Notes: generated by a model from the letters alone, not told the origin. A stretch of 7,526 nt of DNA from Candidatus Methylomirabilota bacterium (GCA_016200385.1 JACQEV010000239.1:1-7526), one strand, 5' to 3'. Positions 1 through 6,795 are shown, numbered from the stretch's first letter. Numbers and translations are program-made.

Positions 1-641
1 CCGTGGTCGAGGATGTGGGGAGCGGCGCTCTCCTGGATCTGTCACGGATCGGGCTCTCCAAGGAGCCGCTTCCCTCGGACAGTATCCGCGCGGGGGCGGA
101 CCTGGTGACCTTCAGCGGCGACAAGCTGCTCGGAGGACCTCAGGCGGGCCTGATCGTGGGGAAGCGGTTGCTCGTCGAGAAGCTCCGCCGCAATCCGCTT
201 GCCCGTGCGGTGCGGATCGACAAGCTCTCTCTGGCCGCCCTGGAGGCGACCCTCCGTCTGTGCCTCGATGAAGGGCGGGCCTTCTCCCGCATTCCGGTGC
301 TCCGGGCGCTTGCCATGTCACTTCAGGAGATCGATCAGCGGGCGAGACGTCTTTGCGACGAGATTGCCAGACTCGCCACTGGCCAGCTCGAGGTCGCCGT
401 CACCGACGGGGTTTCAGAGGTGGGCGGCGGCGCGCTGCCCCTTGAGGCGATCCCGACGCGTCTGGTCGCCGTACGGGGGCGCCACCTGACCCCGCAGGTC
501 TTGGAGGAGCGCCTCCGCAGGAGCGATCCGCCGGTGCTGGTCCGGATCAAAGATGACCGGCTCCTCCTGGACCCGCGCACAATCTCGGAAGAAGAGCTGG
601 AAGAGCTCGCCAAGCTGGTCGCCTCGGTCGCGGCGCCGTAG
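1..641 (+). CDS. selA: L-seryl-tRNA(Sec) selenium transferase, C-terminal part (5' truncated by window)
   Basis: SelA is the PLP enzyme that converts seryl-tRNA(Sec) to selenocysteinyl-tRNA(Sec) using selenophosphate. About 212 residues are visible, roughly the second half of the usual 460-residue protein, and the frame is open to the left edge. The GTG at position 3 is therefore just an internal Val codon. Recognisable family motifs are EDVGSGALLDLS at the start, KEP shortly after, and SGDKLLGGPQAG. The lysine of the last motif (codon 123-125) is the residue that forms the Schiff base with PLP in this family. ALEATLRL follows, then the smaller C-terminal domain with GGGALPLEAIP and LLLDPRTI. 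The stop is TAG at 639-641. Its presence means the organism probably makes selenoproteins, which bears directly on the OsmC-like gene at 6881-7279. A different PLP enzyme is unlikely given the exact motif match. Confidence 0.96.
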   Translation, partial: VVEDVGSGALLDLSRIGLSKEPLPSDSIRAGADLVTFSGDKLLGGPQAGLIVGKRLLVEKLRRNPLARAVRIDKLSLAALEATLRLCLDEGRAFSRIPVLRALAMSLQEIDQRARRLCDEIARLATGQLEVAVTDGVSEVGGGALPLEAIPTRLVAVRGRHLTPQVLEERLRRSDPPVLVRIKDDRLLLDPRTISEEELEELAKLVASVAAP

Positions 642-644
642 GCG

Positions 645-665
645 GTGCGGGGTGCGAAGTGCGAG
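645..665. repeat. Short 7-base-period tandem repeat (GTGCGRR x3)
   Basis: Three consecutive heptamers, GTGCGGG, GTGCGAA and GTGCGAG, fill the start of the selA-tmk gap directly after the selA stop. They have no coding role in any frame kept here. A second, unrelated 7-base-period array sits at the tmk-holB junction, so this may be a genomic habit. Function is unknown. Confidence 0.6.
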
Positions 666-706
666 GGCGCCGCGGCTAAGGGTACGATCGTGAGGTGTGG
701 TATCAG

Positions 707-1363
707 GTGAGCGGGGTGTTCGTGACCTTCGAGGGTGGCGAGGGGTCGGGGAAGACCACCCAGCTCAAGCTCCTGGCGAATCATCTGCGCGTGCTGGGCA
801 ACGAGGTCGTCGAGACCCGCGATCCGGGCGGGACCACCATCGGAAAGGAGATCCGAACTCTCCTGCTGAGCCCGGAATCCGCCCCCATGTCGGTGGCCGC
901 GGAGCTGCTGCTGTACGAAGCAAGCCGGGCCCAGCTTGTGCGGGAGGTCCTCGCTCCCGCCCTCGCGCGAGGGGCGATCGTGCTTTGCGACCGTTTTATC
1001 GATTCTACGCTGGCCTACCAGGGATTCGGAAGGGGCCTTGACCTGAATCTGATACGACAATTGAACCAGCTCGCCACCGAGGGGCTTACGCCGGACCTTA
1101 CCGTCCTGCTCGATCTCGACCCTGCCATCGGGCTCCTGCGATCCGGGAGAAGTTCGAGCGCCGAGTCATCCTCCCAAGATAGGATCGAGGCAGAACCGCT
1201 TCACTTTCATCAGCGGGTCAGGGAGGGATACCTTGCGCTGGCGCGCGCGGAGCCGGATCGAATCCGGGTCATCGACGCCGGGCTGAGTATGGCCGTGATC
1301 GAAACGGCCGTGCTCGACGAATTTACCCGGCTGACCCGTTCACGGTCCACGGTTCACGGTTGA
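707..1363 (+). CDS. tmk: Thymidylate kinase (dTMP kinase)
   Basis: Cytoplasmic enzyme that phosphorylates dTMP to dTDP with ATP, essential for dTTP supply. The P-loop is GGEGSGKTTQ at residues 10-19, following the family lead-in VFVTFEG. Then come TRDPGGT (37-43, the TR[ED]PGGT nucleotide-handling motif), DRF (95-97), the SxxAYQGxGRG dTMP-site segment (100-110), and a Ser-rich LID ending in DRIEAE (158-163). The length of 218 residues is normal. I chose the GTG at 707 because it puts the P-loop at the usual distance from the N-terminus and has GAGG at 692-695. An in-frame GTG at 695 adds only four residues and cannot be excluded. The last residues (STVHG) are encoded by an intergenic-type heptamer repeat rather than by family-conserved sequence. 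The next gene, holB, follows or overlaps immediately. Confidence 0.96.
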   Translation: MSGVFVTFEGGEGSGKTTQLKLLANHLRVLGNEVVETRDPGGTTIGKEIRTLLLSPESAPMSVAAELLLYEASRAQLVREVLAPALARGAIVLCDRFIDSTLAYQGFGRGLDLNLIRQLNQLATEGLTPDLTVLLDLDPAIGLLRSGRSSSAESSSQDRIEAEPLHFHQRVREGYLALARAEPDRIRVIDAGLSMAVIETAVLDEFTRLTRSRSTVHG

Positions 1364-1421
1364 GGGACCAAGTGGAATCAATGGGGTTGTCCGTGAACCG
1401 TCAACCGTCAACCGTCAACGG
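1336..1421. repeat. Inverted array of 7-base repeats spanning the tmk/holB junction
   Basis: The left arm (1336-1363) is four heptamers of the type CGGTTSA: ccgttca, cggtcca, cggttca, cggttga. The right arm (1391-1418) is four heptamers of the reverse-complement type: ccgtgaa, then ccgtcaa three times. Bases 1349-1359 pair perfectly with 1391-1401 (11 bp), and the stem continues with a few mismatches to about 1338/1412, leaving a loop near 1360-1390. The array codes for the last residues and stop of tmk and for the non-conserved first residues of holB. It looks like a dispersed intergenic repeat absorbed into both reading frames. Mobility is not shown by this sequence. Confidence 0.8.
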
Positions 1422-2421
1422 ATTTCGGAACCTGATCGGGCAAGCGCGAGCGGTCCGGCTGCTTCAACGGGGCCTGGCGACCGGCAGAACCCCGCACGCG
1501 TATCTCTTCACCGGGCGGGAGGGGATCGGCAAGCGGGCCGCGGCCCTCTCCCTTGCCCAAGCCCTCAACTGCCAGCAGGGCGATGCGGTCGATGACGGGT
1601 GCGGCGCGTGCCAGTCTTGCCGCAAGATCGCCAGGGGGCTGCATCCTGACGTGCAGCTGATCGAGCCGGCGGGTGCCACCTTGAAGATCGAGCAGGTCCG
1701 GGCACTCGAGGCCGATGCTGTCCTTGGTCCGTACGAGGCCAAGCGGAAGGTGTTCATCCTTGACAACGCGGAGAAAATGACGGAGCAGGCCGCCAACGCC
1801 CTCCTGAAGACCCTGGAAGAACCGCCCGGCAGGACGGTGATTGTCCTCCTGACCACTACCCCGTCCGCCCTTCCGTCCACGATCGTCTCCAGATGCCAGA
1901 CAGTCAGCTTCTCCGCAATCCCGCCGGAGACGTTGGAGGCCTTTATCGTAGGAAGGGGTGTTGATCCGACCCGAGCCCGGCTGATCGTTTCCTGGAGCGG
2001 CGGAAGTATCGGGCGAGCCCTTAGCCAAGAGGCCGCGTCCCTGGCTGAGGCGAGGGATCTTCTCCTCGAAGAGCTTGGGCGGGGACTTCGGGACGGACCG
2101 GCCGCCCTGATCGAACTGGCCGAAAAGCTCGCGAAGGATCGGGAAGGCCTCCCGCTCAACTTGGAGGTCCTTTCAGCCTGGCTCCGAGATCTGATGGTCG
2201 CGAAGGCATCGGGGCGCCAGGAGTGGCTCGTCAACTTAGATCGAGGCGAGGACGTCGCCCGCCAGGCGGAAGGCCTGACCTTGGACGCCATCCTGGACGG
2301 GCTTCGCGCGGTGCACGCCACCATGGCTGGCCTGTCGCGCAACGCGAACCCGCGCTTGTCGCTCGAGGATCTATTTCTCCAGATTCGCGGGGCGGCCTCC
2401 TCTGGCCTTTTGAGAGTGTGA
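1381..2421 (+). CDS. holB: DNA polymerase III subunit delta' (clamp-loader)
   Basis: Clamp-loader subunit of the replicative polymerase, which helps load the beta sliding clamp onto DNA. The protein is 346 residues from the ATG at 1381, close to the usual length. The AAA+ fold opens with GFRNLIGQ (14-21). It has a P-loop-like GREGIGK (45-51) followed by Arg instead of Thr/Ser, so ATP binding may be lost, as is common in delta' subunits. A four-cysteine zinc module follows (Cys64, Cys74, Cys77, Cys80), then Walker-B-like VFILDNAEKM (124-133), ALLKTLEEPP (140-149) and the SRC arginine-finger motif (170-172). The rest is the helical C-terminal domain. An alternative TTG start at 1360 would overlap the tmk stop. 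I prefer the ATG, but the first 13 residues are repeat-encoded, so the start is uncertain. GAGGGA at 1362-1367 is a possible distant ribosome site. Confidence 0.94.
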   Translation: MGLSVNRQPSTVNGFRNLIGQARAVRLLQRGLATGRTPHAYLFTGREGIGKRAAALSLAQALNCQQGDAVDDGCGACQSCRKIARGLHPDVQLIEPAGATLKIEQVRALEADAVLGPYEAKRKVFILDNAEKMTEQAANALLKTLEEPPGRTVIVLLTTTPSALPSTIVSRCQTVSFSAIPPETLEAFIVGRGVDPTRARLIVSWSGGSIGRALSQEAASLAEARDLLLEELGRGLRDGPAALIELAEKLAKDREGLPLNLEVLSAWLRDLMVAKASGRQEWLVNLDRGEDVARQAEGLTLDAILDGLRAVHATMAGLSRNANPRLSLEDLFLQIRGAASSGLLRV

Positions 2422-2423
2422 GC

Positions 2424-3326
2424 ATGAAAACGGTGCGAATCAGCTTGGGGGAGACCGAACATCAGGAACAGCATTACGACCCCCATGGGATGGATCTGAA
2501 GATAGGCGAACAGGTTGTGGTTGAGACCAGATGGGGGCAGGGGCTGGCCCGGGTCCTGGCCAGCTTCCCGGCCTTCCCCGATCGTGGGAAAAAGGGGTCA
2601 CTGAAGAGCGTCCTCCGCCGGGCGACCTCGGCGGATCTCGCCAACCAGGAACAGATAAGGCTCCTGGAAGTGGAAGCGAAGGCGTTCTGCTCGCGGAAGA
2701 TCAACGAACGTGGAATGCCGATGAAGCTGGCTGATGTCAAGCCAAGCTTCGACCGGAGCAAGATCACATTCTACTTCAATTCCGAGGAGCGGGTCGATTT
2801 TCGGGAGCTGGTGAAGGAGTTGGCCCAGCAGTTCCACACCAGGATCGAGATGCGGCAGATCGGGGCCAGGGACGTGGCCAGCAAGCTGGGCAACGTCGGC
2901 CCATGTGGTCGGCAGCTTTGCTGCAAGACCTTCCTGAAGGAGTACGAGCCGATCGCGGTGCGGATGGCGAAGGATCAGAACCTCTCCCTCAATCCAAGCA
3001 AGCTGGCCGGGATGTGCGGTCGGCTGAAGTGCTGCCTTCGCTACGAGCATTCGATGTACGAGGAGCTCAAGCGGGGTCTGCCCAAGGTCGGTTCCTTGGT
3101 CGAGGCGCGGGAGGGGCTGGGGATTGTGAAGGCCCGGGACGTCCTGGATGAATCGGTGATGGTCCAACTGGAAGATAGCCGGCAGATCAAGGTGAAGGCG
3201 GCCGACTTGATCCACTTTGGCCCCCCATTGGACGATGAATCCCCTCGGAAAGGCTGCGGCGGCGGAGGAGGCTGCAGCAGTGGCGGCTGCGGAACCTCCG
3301 GCGCGACGTCCCACGACGACTCATGA
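2424..3326 (+). CDS. ricT: PSP1-domain protein, RicT/YaaT family
   Basis: The product is 300 residues. In Bacillus, RicT acts with RicA and RicF in an iron-sulfur-bearing complex that affects RNase Y-dependent mRNA processing. Whether partners exist here cannot be seen. The PSP1 core runs from about residue 65 to 160. It is followed by the family's cysteine clusters: GPCGRQLCC (Cys161, Cys166, Cys167) and GMCGRLKCC (Cys198, Cys203, Cys204). These are the expected cluster-ligand region. A KOW-like segment (about 220-265) comes next. The protein ends in a Gly/Cys-rich tail with Cys278, Cys284 and Cys289. The ATG at 2424 lies two bases after the holB stop. The open frame extends further upstream inside holB, but that part has no family similarity. 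The stop overlaps the metG start as ATGA. The holB-ricT adjacency is conserved in many bacteria. Confidence 0.93.
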   Translation: MKTVRISLGETEHQEQHYDPHGMDLKIGEQVVVETRWGQGLARVLASFPAFPDRGKKGSLKSVLRRATSADLANQEQIRLLEVEAKAFCSRKINERGMPMKLADVKPSFDRSKITFYFNSEERVDFRELVKELAQQFHTRIEMRQIGARDVASKLGNVGPCGRQLCCKTFLKEYEPIAVRMAKDQNLSLNPSKLAGMCGRLKCCLRYEHSMYEELKRGLPKVGSLVEAREGLGIVKARDVLDESVMVQLEDSRQIKVKAADLIHFGPPLDDESPRKGCGGGGGCSSGGCGTSGATSHDDS

Positions 3327-5236
3327 GCGACGAGACCTTCTACCTGACCACCCCGATCTACTACGTCAACGCCACGCCGCATCTGGGTCACGCCTACACC
3401 ACTATCCTGGCTGATACGATGGCCCGCTTTCAGAAGCTCCGGCTGGGCTCTGACCGGGTCTATTTCCTCACCGGCACGGATGAGCATGGCGACAAGATCG
3501 CCCAGGCGGCCGCAAAGGCAGGCGAGAGCCCGCAGGCCTATGCCGACCGGATCAGTGGGATTTTTCAAGAGACCTGGAAGCGGCTGGGGCTGACCCCGAA
3601 CCAGTTCATCCGCACCACCAGCGAGCATCATAAGCGGGCCGTCCAGCGGTTCCTGCAGACGATCTACGACTCCGGCGATATCTATTTCGGACAATACGGT
3701 GGCCACTACTGCTTCGGCTGCGAGCGTTTCTACACCGAGAAGGAGCTTGAGGACGGAAAGTGCCCCGATCACCAGAAGGAGCCGACCTACATCGAGGAAG
3801 AGAATTACTTCTTCCGGATGGGGAAGTATCAGGATTGGCTGATCGACTACGTCAACAGGCATCCCGACTTCATCCGCCCGGAACGCTATAAGAATGAGGT
3901 CCTGGCCTTCCTGAAGGAGCCGCTGGAAGATCTCTGTATCTCCCGCCCTCGCTCACGCCTGACGTGGGGGATCCCGCTCCCCTTCGACGACCAGTTTGTG
4001 ACCTATGTCTGGTTCGATGCCCTCATCAATTACATCTCTGCCTTAGGCTGGCCTGACGGGGAGGGATTCCGGCATTTTTGGCCGTCGGCCCAGCATCTGA
4101 TCGCCAAGGACATCCTTAAACCCCATGCCATCTACTGGCCGACCATGCTGAGGGCGGCCGGGATTGAACCGTACCGGCACCTCAACGTCCACGGCTATTG
4201 GAAGATCGAAGAATCCAAGATGTCCAAGAGTCTGGGCAAGGTCGTGGCGCCCCTCGAGCTGGCTGACACGTACGGCCTCGATGCCTTTCGCTACTTCCTG
4301 CTGCGGGAGATGACCTTCGGCCTGGATGCCAGCTTCAGCGAGGAGGCACTCGTGGCCCGGCTGAATGCGGACCTGGCCAATGACCTCGGAAACCTCTACA
4401 GCCGAGTTCTGAAGCTGATCCAGCGATACTATAGCGGCAGGATTCCCGAGTGGTCTGATGAAGGGGGGCTTTCTGAGGCTACCCGCGCCGCCGTCGGGGA
4501 TATGACGGCTGCGATGGAGCGCTTTGCGTTCGGCGAGGCGCTGGGGGCCATCTGGAATCTGGTCTCGGCGACGAACAAGTACCTGGTGACCAACGAGCCT
4601 TGGAAGCTGGATCCTGCCGATCCTCTAACGAAGAGTGTCCTCTTCACGGCGACCGAGACGCTGCGCAAGATCGCGCTGCTGCTGTCTCCGTTTCTCCCTC
4701 AGACGGCGGAGCGTATGCTCCGAGGTCTTGGCATTGACGCGCCCCTCGCATCGGTTCGCCTTGAGGAGGCGCTTGGGTCGGGATGGCTCGGTCGTGCGCT
4801 GGAGAGGCGCATAGAAGAGGTACCCGCCCTGTTCCCCCGCATCCAGACGACCGCCCAGAAGCCTTCCGAGGAGGCGAAGAGGGCCCCAACCGCGTCGGAA
4901 GCCCTGCCGGGTCAGATCACGATCGAGGAGTTTCGGCGCCTCGACCTGCGCGTCGCCGACGTCATCGAGGCCGCCTCAGTCCCGGGCTCGAAGAAGCTGG
5001 TCCGGCTTCGCGTGCGACTGAAGGACGAGGAGCGAACGATCGTGGCCGGACTGCGCGAGCAGTACCCACTGGAAAGCTGGACGGGGAAGCGGATCATCCT
5101 AGTGGCCAACCTGAAGCCGACGACCTTGATGGGGATCCCTTCCCAGGGGATGGTTCTGGCCGCCGAGGACGATGCGGGAAACATCGTCCTGCTGACGCCG
5201 GAACAGCCGATTGCTCCCGGTTCCAAGGTCCGCTAG
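3323..5236 (+). CDS. metG: Methionine--tRNA ligase with C-terminal tRNA-binding domain
   Basis: Class I aminoacyl-tRNA synthetase charging tRNA-Met, 637 residues. The HIGH signature appears as HLGH (20-23) and the second signature as KMSKS (299-303). The zinc knuckle in the connective peptide is of the single-knuckle type, with Cys130, Cys133, Cys147 and His150. This resembles the Thermus-type enzyme rather than the two-knuckle E. coli form. The Rossmann and connective regions are followed by a helical anticodon-binding domain (about 350-510), a charged linker, and a Trbp111-like OB-fold tRNA-binding domain (about 532-637) containing LDLRVADV and a GxPSQGM segment. The domain is fused here, whereas some genomes encode it separately. 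The start codon overlaps the ricT stop (ATGA) with no clear ribosome site of its own, so translational coupling is likely. Confidence 0.97.
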   Translation: MSDETFYLTTPIYYVNATPHLGHAYTTILADTMARFQKLRLGSDRVYFLTGTDEHGDKIAQAAAKAGESPQAYADRISGIFQETWKRLGLTPNQFIRTTSEHHKRAVQRFLQTIYDSGDIYFGQYGGHYCFGCERFYTEKELEDGKCPDHQKEPTYIEEENYFFRMGKYQDWLIDYVNRHPDFIRPERYKNEVLAFLKEPLEDLCISRPRSRLTWGIPLPFDDQFVTYVWFDALINYISALGWPDGEGFRHFWPSAQHLIAKDILKPHAIYWPTMLRAAGIEPYRHLNVHGYWKIEESKMSKSLGKVVAPLELADTYGLDAFRYFLLREMTFGLDASFSEEALVARLNADLANDLGNLYSRVLKLIQRYYSGRIPEWSDEGGLSEATRAAVGDMTAAMERFAFGEALGAIWNLVSATNKYLVTNEPWKLDPADPLTKSVLFTATETLRKIALLLSPFLPQTAERMLRGLGIDAPLASVRLEEALGSGWLGRALERRIEEVPALFPRIQTTAQKPSEEAKRAPTASEALPGQITIEEFRRLDLRVADVIEAASVPGSKKLVRLRVRLKDEERTIVAGLREQYPLESWTGKRIILVANLKPTTLMGIPSQGMVLAAEDDAGNIVLLTPEQPIAPGSKVR

Positions 5237-5251
5237 TGCCGGGGCCCGGCA
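5237..5251. repeat. GC-rich palindrome in the metG-tatD gap
   Basis: TGCCGGG, a central G, and CCCGGCA form a 15-base near-perfect palindrome beginning one base after the metG stop. It could form a small hairpin or be a protein site. No T-run follows, so I do not call it a terminator. The remaining bases to tatD include a ribosome site (GGAAG, 5284-5288). Confidence 0.45.
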
Positions 5252-5295
5252 ACAGTGTGCATCGATTGTAGCGGTACACAGTTGGAAGCGAATTA

Positions 5296-6066
5296 GTGTT
5301 TGTTGATACTCACGCTCATATCCAAATGCCGGAGTTCGACGCCGACAGGGACGAGGCCCTGGCGCGGGCGAAGGCCGCCGGGATCGGGCTGATGGTCACG
5401 GTTGGCTATCATCTCGAGGCCAGCCGAAAGGCGGTGGAGACGGCGCAATGCTACCCGCAAATCTATGCGAGCGTCGGCGTCCATCCCCACGATGCCAAGC
5501 ACTACGATGACAAGGCCGAGGAGACTCTTCGAAGCCTTTCAAAGAGCCAGAAGGTCGTCGCCATCGGCGAGGCAGGCCTCGACTTCTACCGCGATCGCTC
5601 CCCTCGCACGGCGCAGACAGAGGCGTTTCGCCGCCAGATCCGCCTCGCCAAGGAGTTCGGTCTGCCGCTCATCGTCCACGATCGGGACGCGCATCAGGAG
5701 ACAATGCGCCTTTTGGAGGAGGAACAGGCCGAGGCAGTCGTCCTGCACTGCTTCTCCGGTGACCTGGCTCTGGCTGAGAAAGCGTGGGCCAGAGGCTACT
5801 ACACCTCGATCGCCGGACCTGTGACCTATCCCAAGAACGAGCCACTCCGCGAGGTCGCGCGCAAAGCGAGGCTGGATCGCCTCGTCCTGGAGACCGACTG
5901 TCCCTACCTGCCACCGCAACCTGTTCGGGGCCAGCGCAATGAGCCGGGCCATCTCCTCCACACCGCACACGAAGTGGCCCGCCTTCTGGGAATGTCCCTT
6001 GATGAGCTCGGTCGCCTCACCACAGAGAACGCTCGTCGCCTTTTCCACCTTCCCTCGTTCGAATAG
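5296..6066 (+). CDS. tatD: TatD-family metal-dependent deoxyribonuclease
   Basis: The product is 256 residues, the normal size for TatD/YcfH/YabD-type TIM-barrel hydrolases. These have metal-dependent 3'-5' exonuclease activity on DNA and are linked to repair. Predicted metal ligands are all in place: His6 and His8 (DTHAH), Glu92 (GEAGLDFY), His128 (IVHDRDAH), His151 (LHCFSGD) and Asp201 (ETDCPYLPP). The C-terminal PGHLLHTA and TTENARRLF motifs are also typical. The GTG start at 5296 is supported by GGAAG seven bases upstream and by the family N-terminus FVDTHAH. The metG-tatD order is common, so this is probably the last gene of the cluster, although the 59-base gap could hold its own signal. 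The exact substrate of this paralogue is not determinable. Confidence 0.95.
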   Translation: MFVDTHAHIQMPEFDADRDEALARAKAAGIGLMVTVGYHLEASRKAVETAQCYPQIYASVGVHPHDAKHYDDKAEETLRSLSKSQKVVAIGEAGLDFYRDRSPRTAQTEAFRRQIRLAKEFGLPLIVHDRDAHQETMRLLEEEQAEAVVLHCFSGDLALAEKAWARGYYTSIAGPVTYPKNEPLREVARKARLDRLVLETDCPYLPPQPVRGQRNEPGHLLHTAHEVARLLGMSLDELGRLTTENARRLFHLPSFE

Positions 6067-6092
6067 CCGTCATCCATTGTCTTGGCGGTATG

Positions 6093-6116
6093 GGGAGAGG
6101 ACCTGGACCTTCTCCC
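6093..6116 (+). terminator. Possible weak terminator hairpin after tatD
   Basis: GGGAGAGG (6093-6100) can pair with CC-T-TCTCCC (6108-6116), giving an 8-bp stem with one bulged base and a 7-base loop, 26 bases after the tatD stop. A U-tract does not follow directly; AAAAATTTT appears only about 10 bases later. It may end the housekeeping transcript, but support is limited. Confidence 0.3.
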
Positions 6117-6138
6117 TCGGCCGCTAGAAAAATTTTGC

Positions 6139-6166
6139 TTGACATTAGTTTCACAATCCTTACAAT
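6139..6166 (+). promoter_or_regulatory. Near-consensus sigma70-type promoter
   Basis: A perfect -35 hexamer TTGACA (6139-6144) is separated by 16 bases from TACAAT (6161-6166), which matches the -10 consensus at five of six positions. An A/T-rich stretch (AAAAATTTT) lies just upstream. Transcription would begin near 6173. The first gene downstream is the 58-codon frame at 6381, so the promoter and the terminator at 6588-6620 define a small independent unit. Confidence 0.72.
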
Positions 6167-6172
6167 GACGCT

Positions 6173-6380
6173 TCGGATCACCACGGCCCACCGAAGCTGT
6201 TAGCCCACCAGGCTCTTCCTTCGGTATTGCCGAACAAGCCCAATTCAAATTCTTCGTGTCATGCTGAGCGAATTGTTTCGCCTGCAGGGCGACGGGAATA
6301 TTTGTGTGTGCTGGGGCTGTCGCGTGGGTCCGAAACGGTGAAGATCGCGAATTCTAATGTGAAAGGAGGGAGAAACCGAT
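6173..6380 (+). other. Long 5' leader of the small zinc-ribbon gene
   Basis: About 208 bases separate the predicted transcription start from the ATG, with no convincing coding frame. The segment TTCGG (6220-6224) can pair with CCGAA at 6230-6234. As CTTCGG (6219-6224) it can instead pair with CCGAAG at 6191-6196, which encloses an AGCC/GGCT stem (6202-6205/6211-6214). These pairings exclude each other. Another small hairpin, GCGAA/TTCGC, is at 6268-6281. The stretch GTGTCATGCTGAGCGAA (6256-6272) resembles a dispersed repeat seen in many bacterial genomes. A strong ribosome site AAGGAGG lies at 6363-6369. I cannot assign it to a known riboswitch class. Confidence 0.4.
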
Positions 6381-6557
6381 ATGGCGGAGGAGACGAAAGG
6401 CGCCAAGCTCGCCAGCCGCAACAAGGCACAGACGACTAAGAAGGTCGGTCAGTGCATCTGCGGCGGCGACATGTTCTGGAGCATGGTCTTCAGCCCACGC
6501 GGCCGAATGATGAGGGTCTGCGAAAAGTGCGGGACGGCCCTGCCGAAGATGGGCTAA
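6381..6557 (+). CDS. Small putative zinc-ribbon protein (58 aa)
   Basis: ATG at 6381 is preceded by AAGGAGG (6363-6369) with an 11-base spacer; the stop is TAA at 6555-6557. The protein has a hydrophilic, Lys-rich N-terminus (about residues 1-23). This is followed by a four-cysteine module: Cys25-x-Cys27, then Cys47-x2-Cys50 after a 19-residue loop. The pattern CICGG...VCEKCG suggests one bound zinc in a rubredoxin-knuckle or zinc-ribbon fold. No membrane segment or signal peptide is visible. It has its own promoter and terminator, so it is a free-standing expressed gene. I do not recognise a named family. Nucleic-acid binding or a regulatory role is plausible for such modules but is only an inference. 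Confidence 0.8.
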   Translation: MAEETKGAKLASRNKAQTTKKVGQCICGGDMFWSMVFSPRGRMMRVCEKCGTALPKMG

Positions 6558-6587
6558 GGCACGAAAGAGGGTGGTGAGCTAAGAAGG

Positions 6588-6620
6588 AAGGGCCCCTGGG
6601 CGCGACCCGGGGGCCCTTTT
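6588..6620 (+). terminator. Strong rho-independent terminator
   Basis: An 11-bp stem (6590-6600 with 6606-6616, one U-G wobble) closes a CGCGA loop and is followed by TTTT. Two A residues before the stem can extend it against the T-run. It lies 30 bases after the small-protein stop. On the opposite strand the stem is followed by a T/C-rich run (CTTCCTTCTTAG), so it might also stop transcripts coming from the convergent OsmC-like gene. Confidence 0.9.
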
Positions 6621-6758
6621 CAATATGAGGGCAAGCTCATCCCTTTACTCTTTGAATGGTCGGCCCCCTATGATAGGGCTGTATGGCCCAGCGCTAGTAC
6701 TGTTCCAACTCTTTATGGCGATTTTGCCGTTCCGCGCGGTCGCGACCATTGCCGCCTC

Positions 6759-6787
6759 GTAGGGGCGACCCGCCGGGTCGCCCCTAC
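6759..6787. repeat. Perfect 13-bp inverted repeat hairpin
   Basis: GTAGGGGCGACCC (6759-6771) and its exact reverse complement (6775-6787) flank a GCC loop. The palindromic GTAGGGGCGACC/GGTCGCCCCTAC type is one I recognise as a dispersed intergenic repeat in several environmental bacterial genomes. Here it sits inside the larger MITE-like unit. No T-run follows on either strand, so a terminator role is not supported. Confidence 0.85.
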
Positions 6788-6795
6788 CATTCTGC

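Noticed and set aside
335..1060. Long minus-strand open frame across selA and tmk
   Set aside because: It is antisense to two clear genes, has low-complexity Ser/Arg runs and no family motifs; expected from GC-rich codon use.
1336..1421. CRISPR-like array
   Set aside because: Units are only seven bases long with no spacers, and the two halves are inverted.
2223..2423. Upstream in-frame extension of ricT
   Set aside because: It lies inside holB, is Arg/Gly-rich and has no PSP1-family similarity; the ATG at 2424 fits the family N-terminus.
1464..2486. 340-codon minus-strand open frame opposite holB
   Set aside because: Arg/Ser/Ala-rich translation with no domain, fully opposite a well-supported gene.
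2598..3862. Two long minus-strand frames opposite ricT and metG
   Set aside because: Both are shadows of strongly supported plus-strand genes and have no recognisable motifs.
5237..5251. Intrinsic terminator after metG
   Set aside because: The palindrome leaves a very tight loop and no T-run follows.
6227..6439. 70-codon plus-strand frame over the leader
   Set aside because: It is out of frame with the small zinc-ribbon gene, which has the ribosome site and cysteine pattern, and it is partly made of a dispersed repeat.
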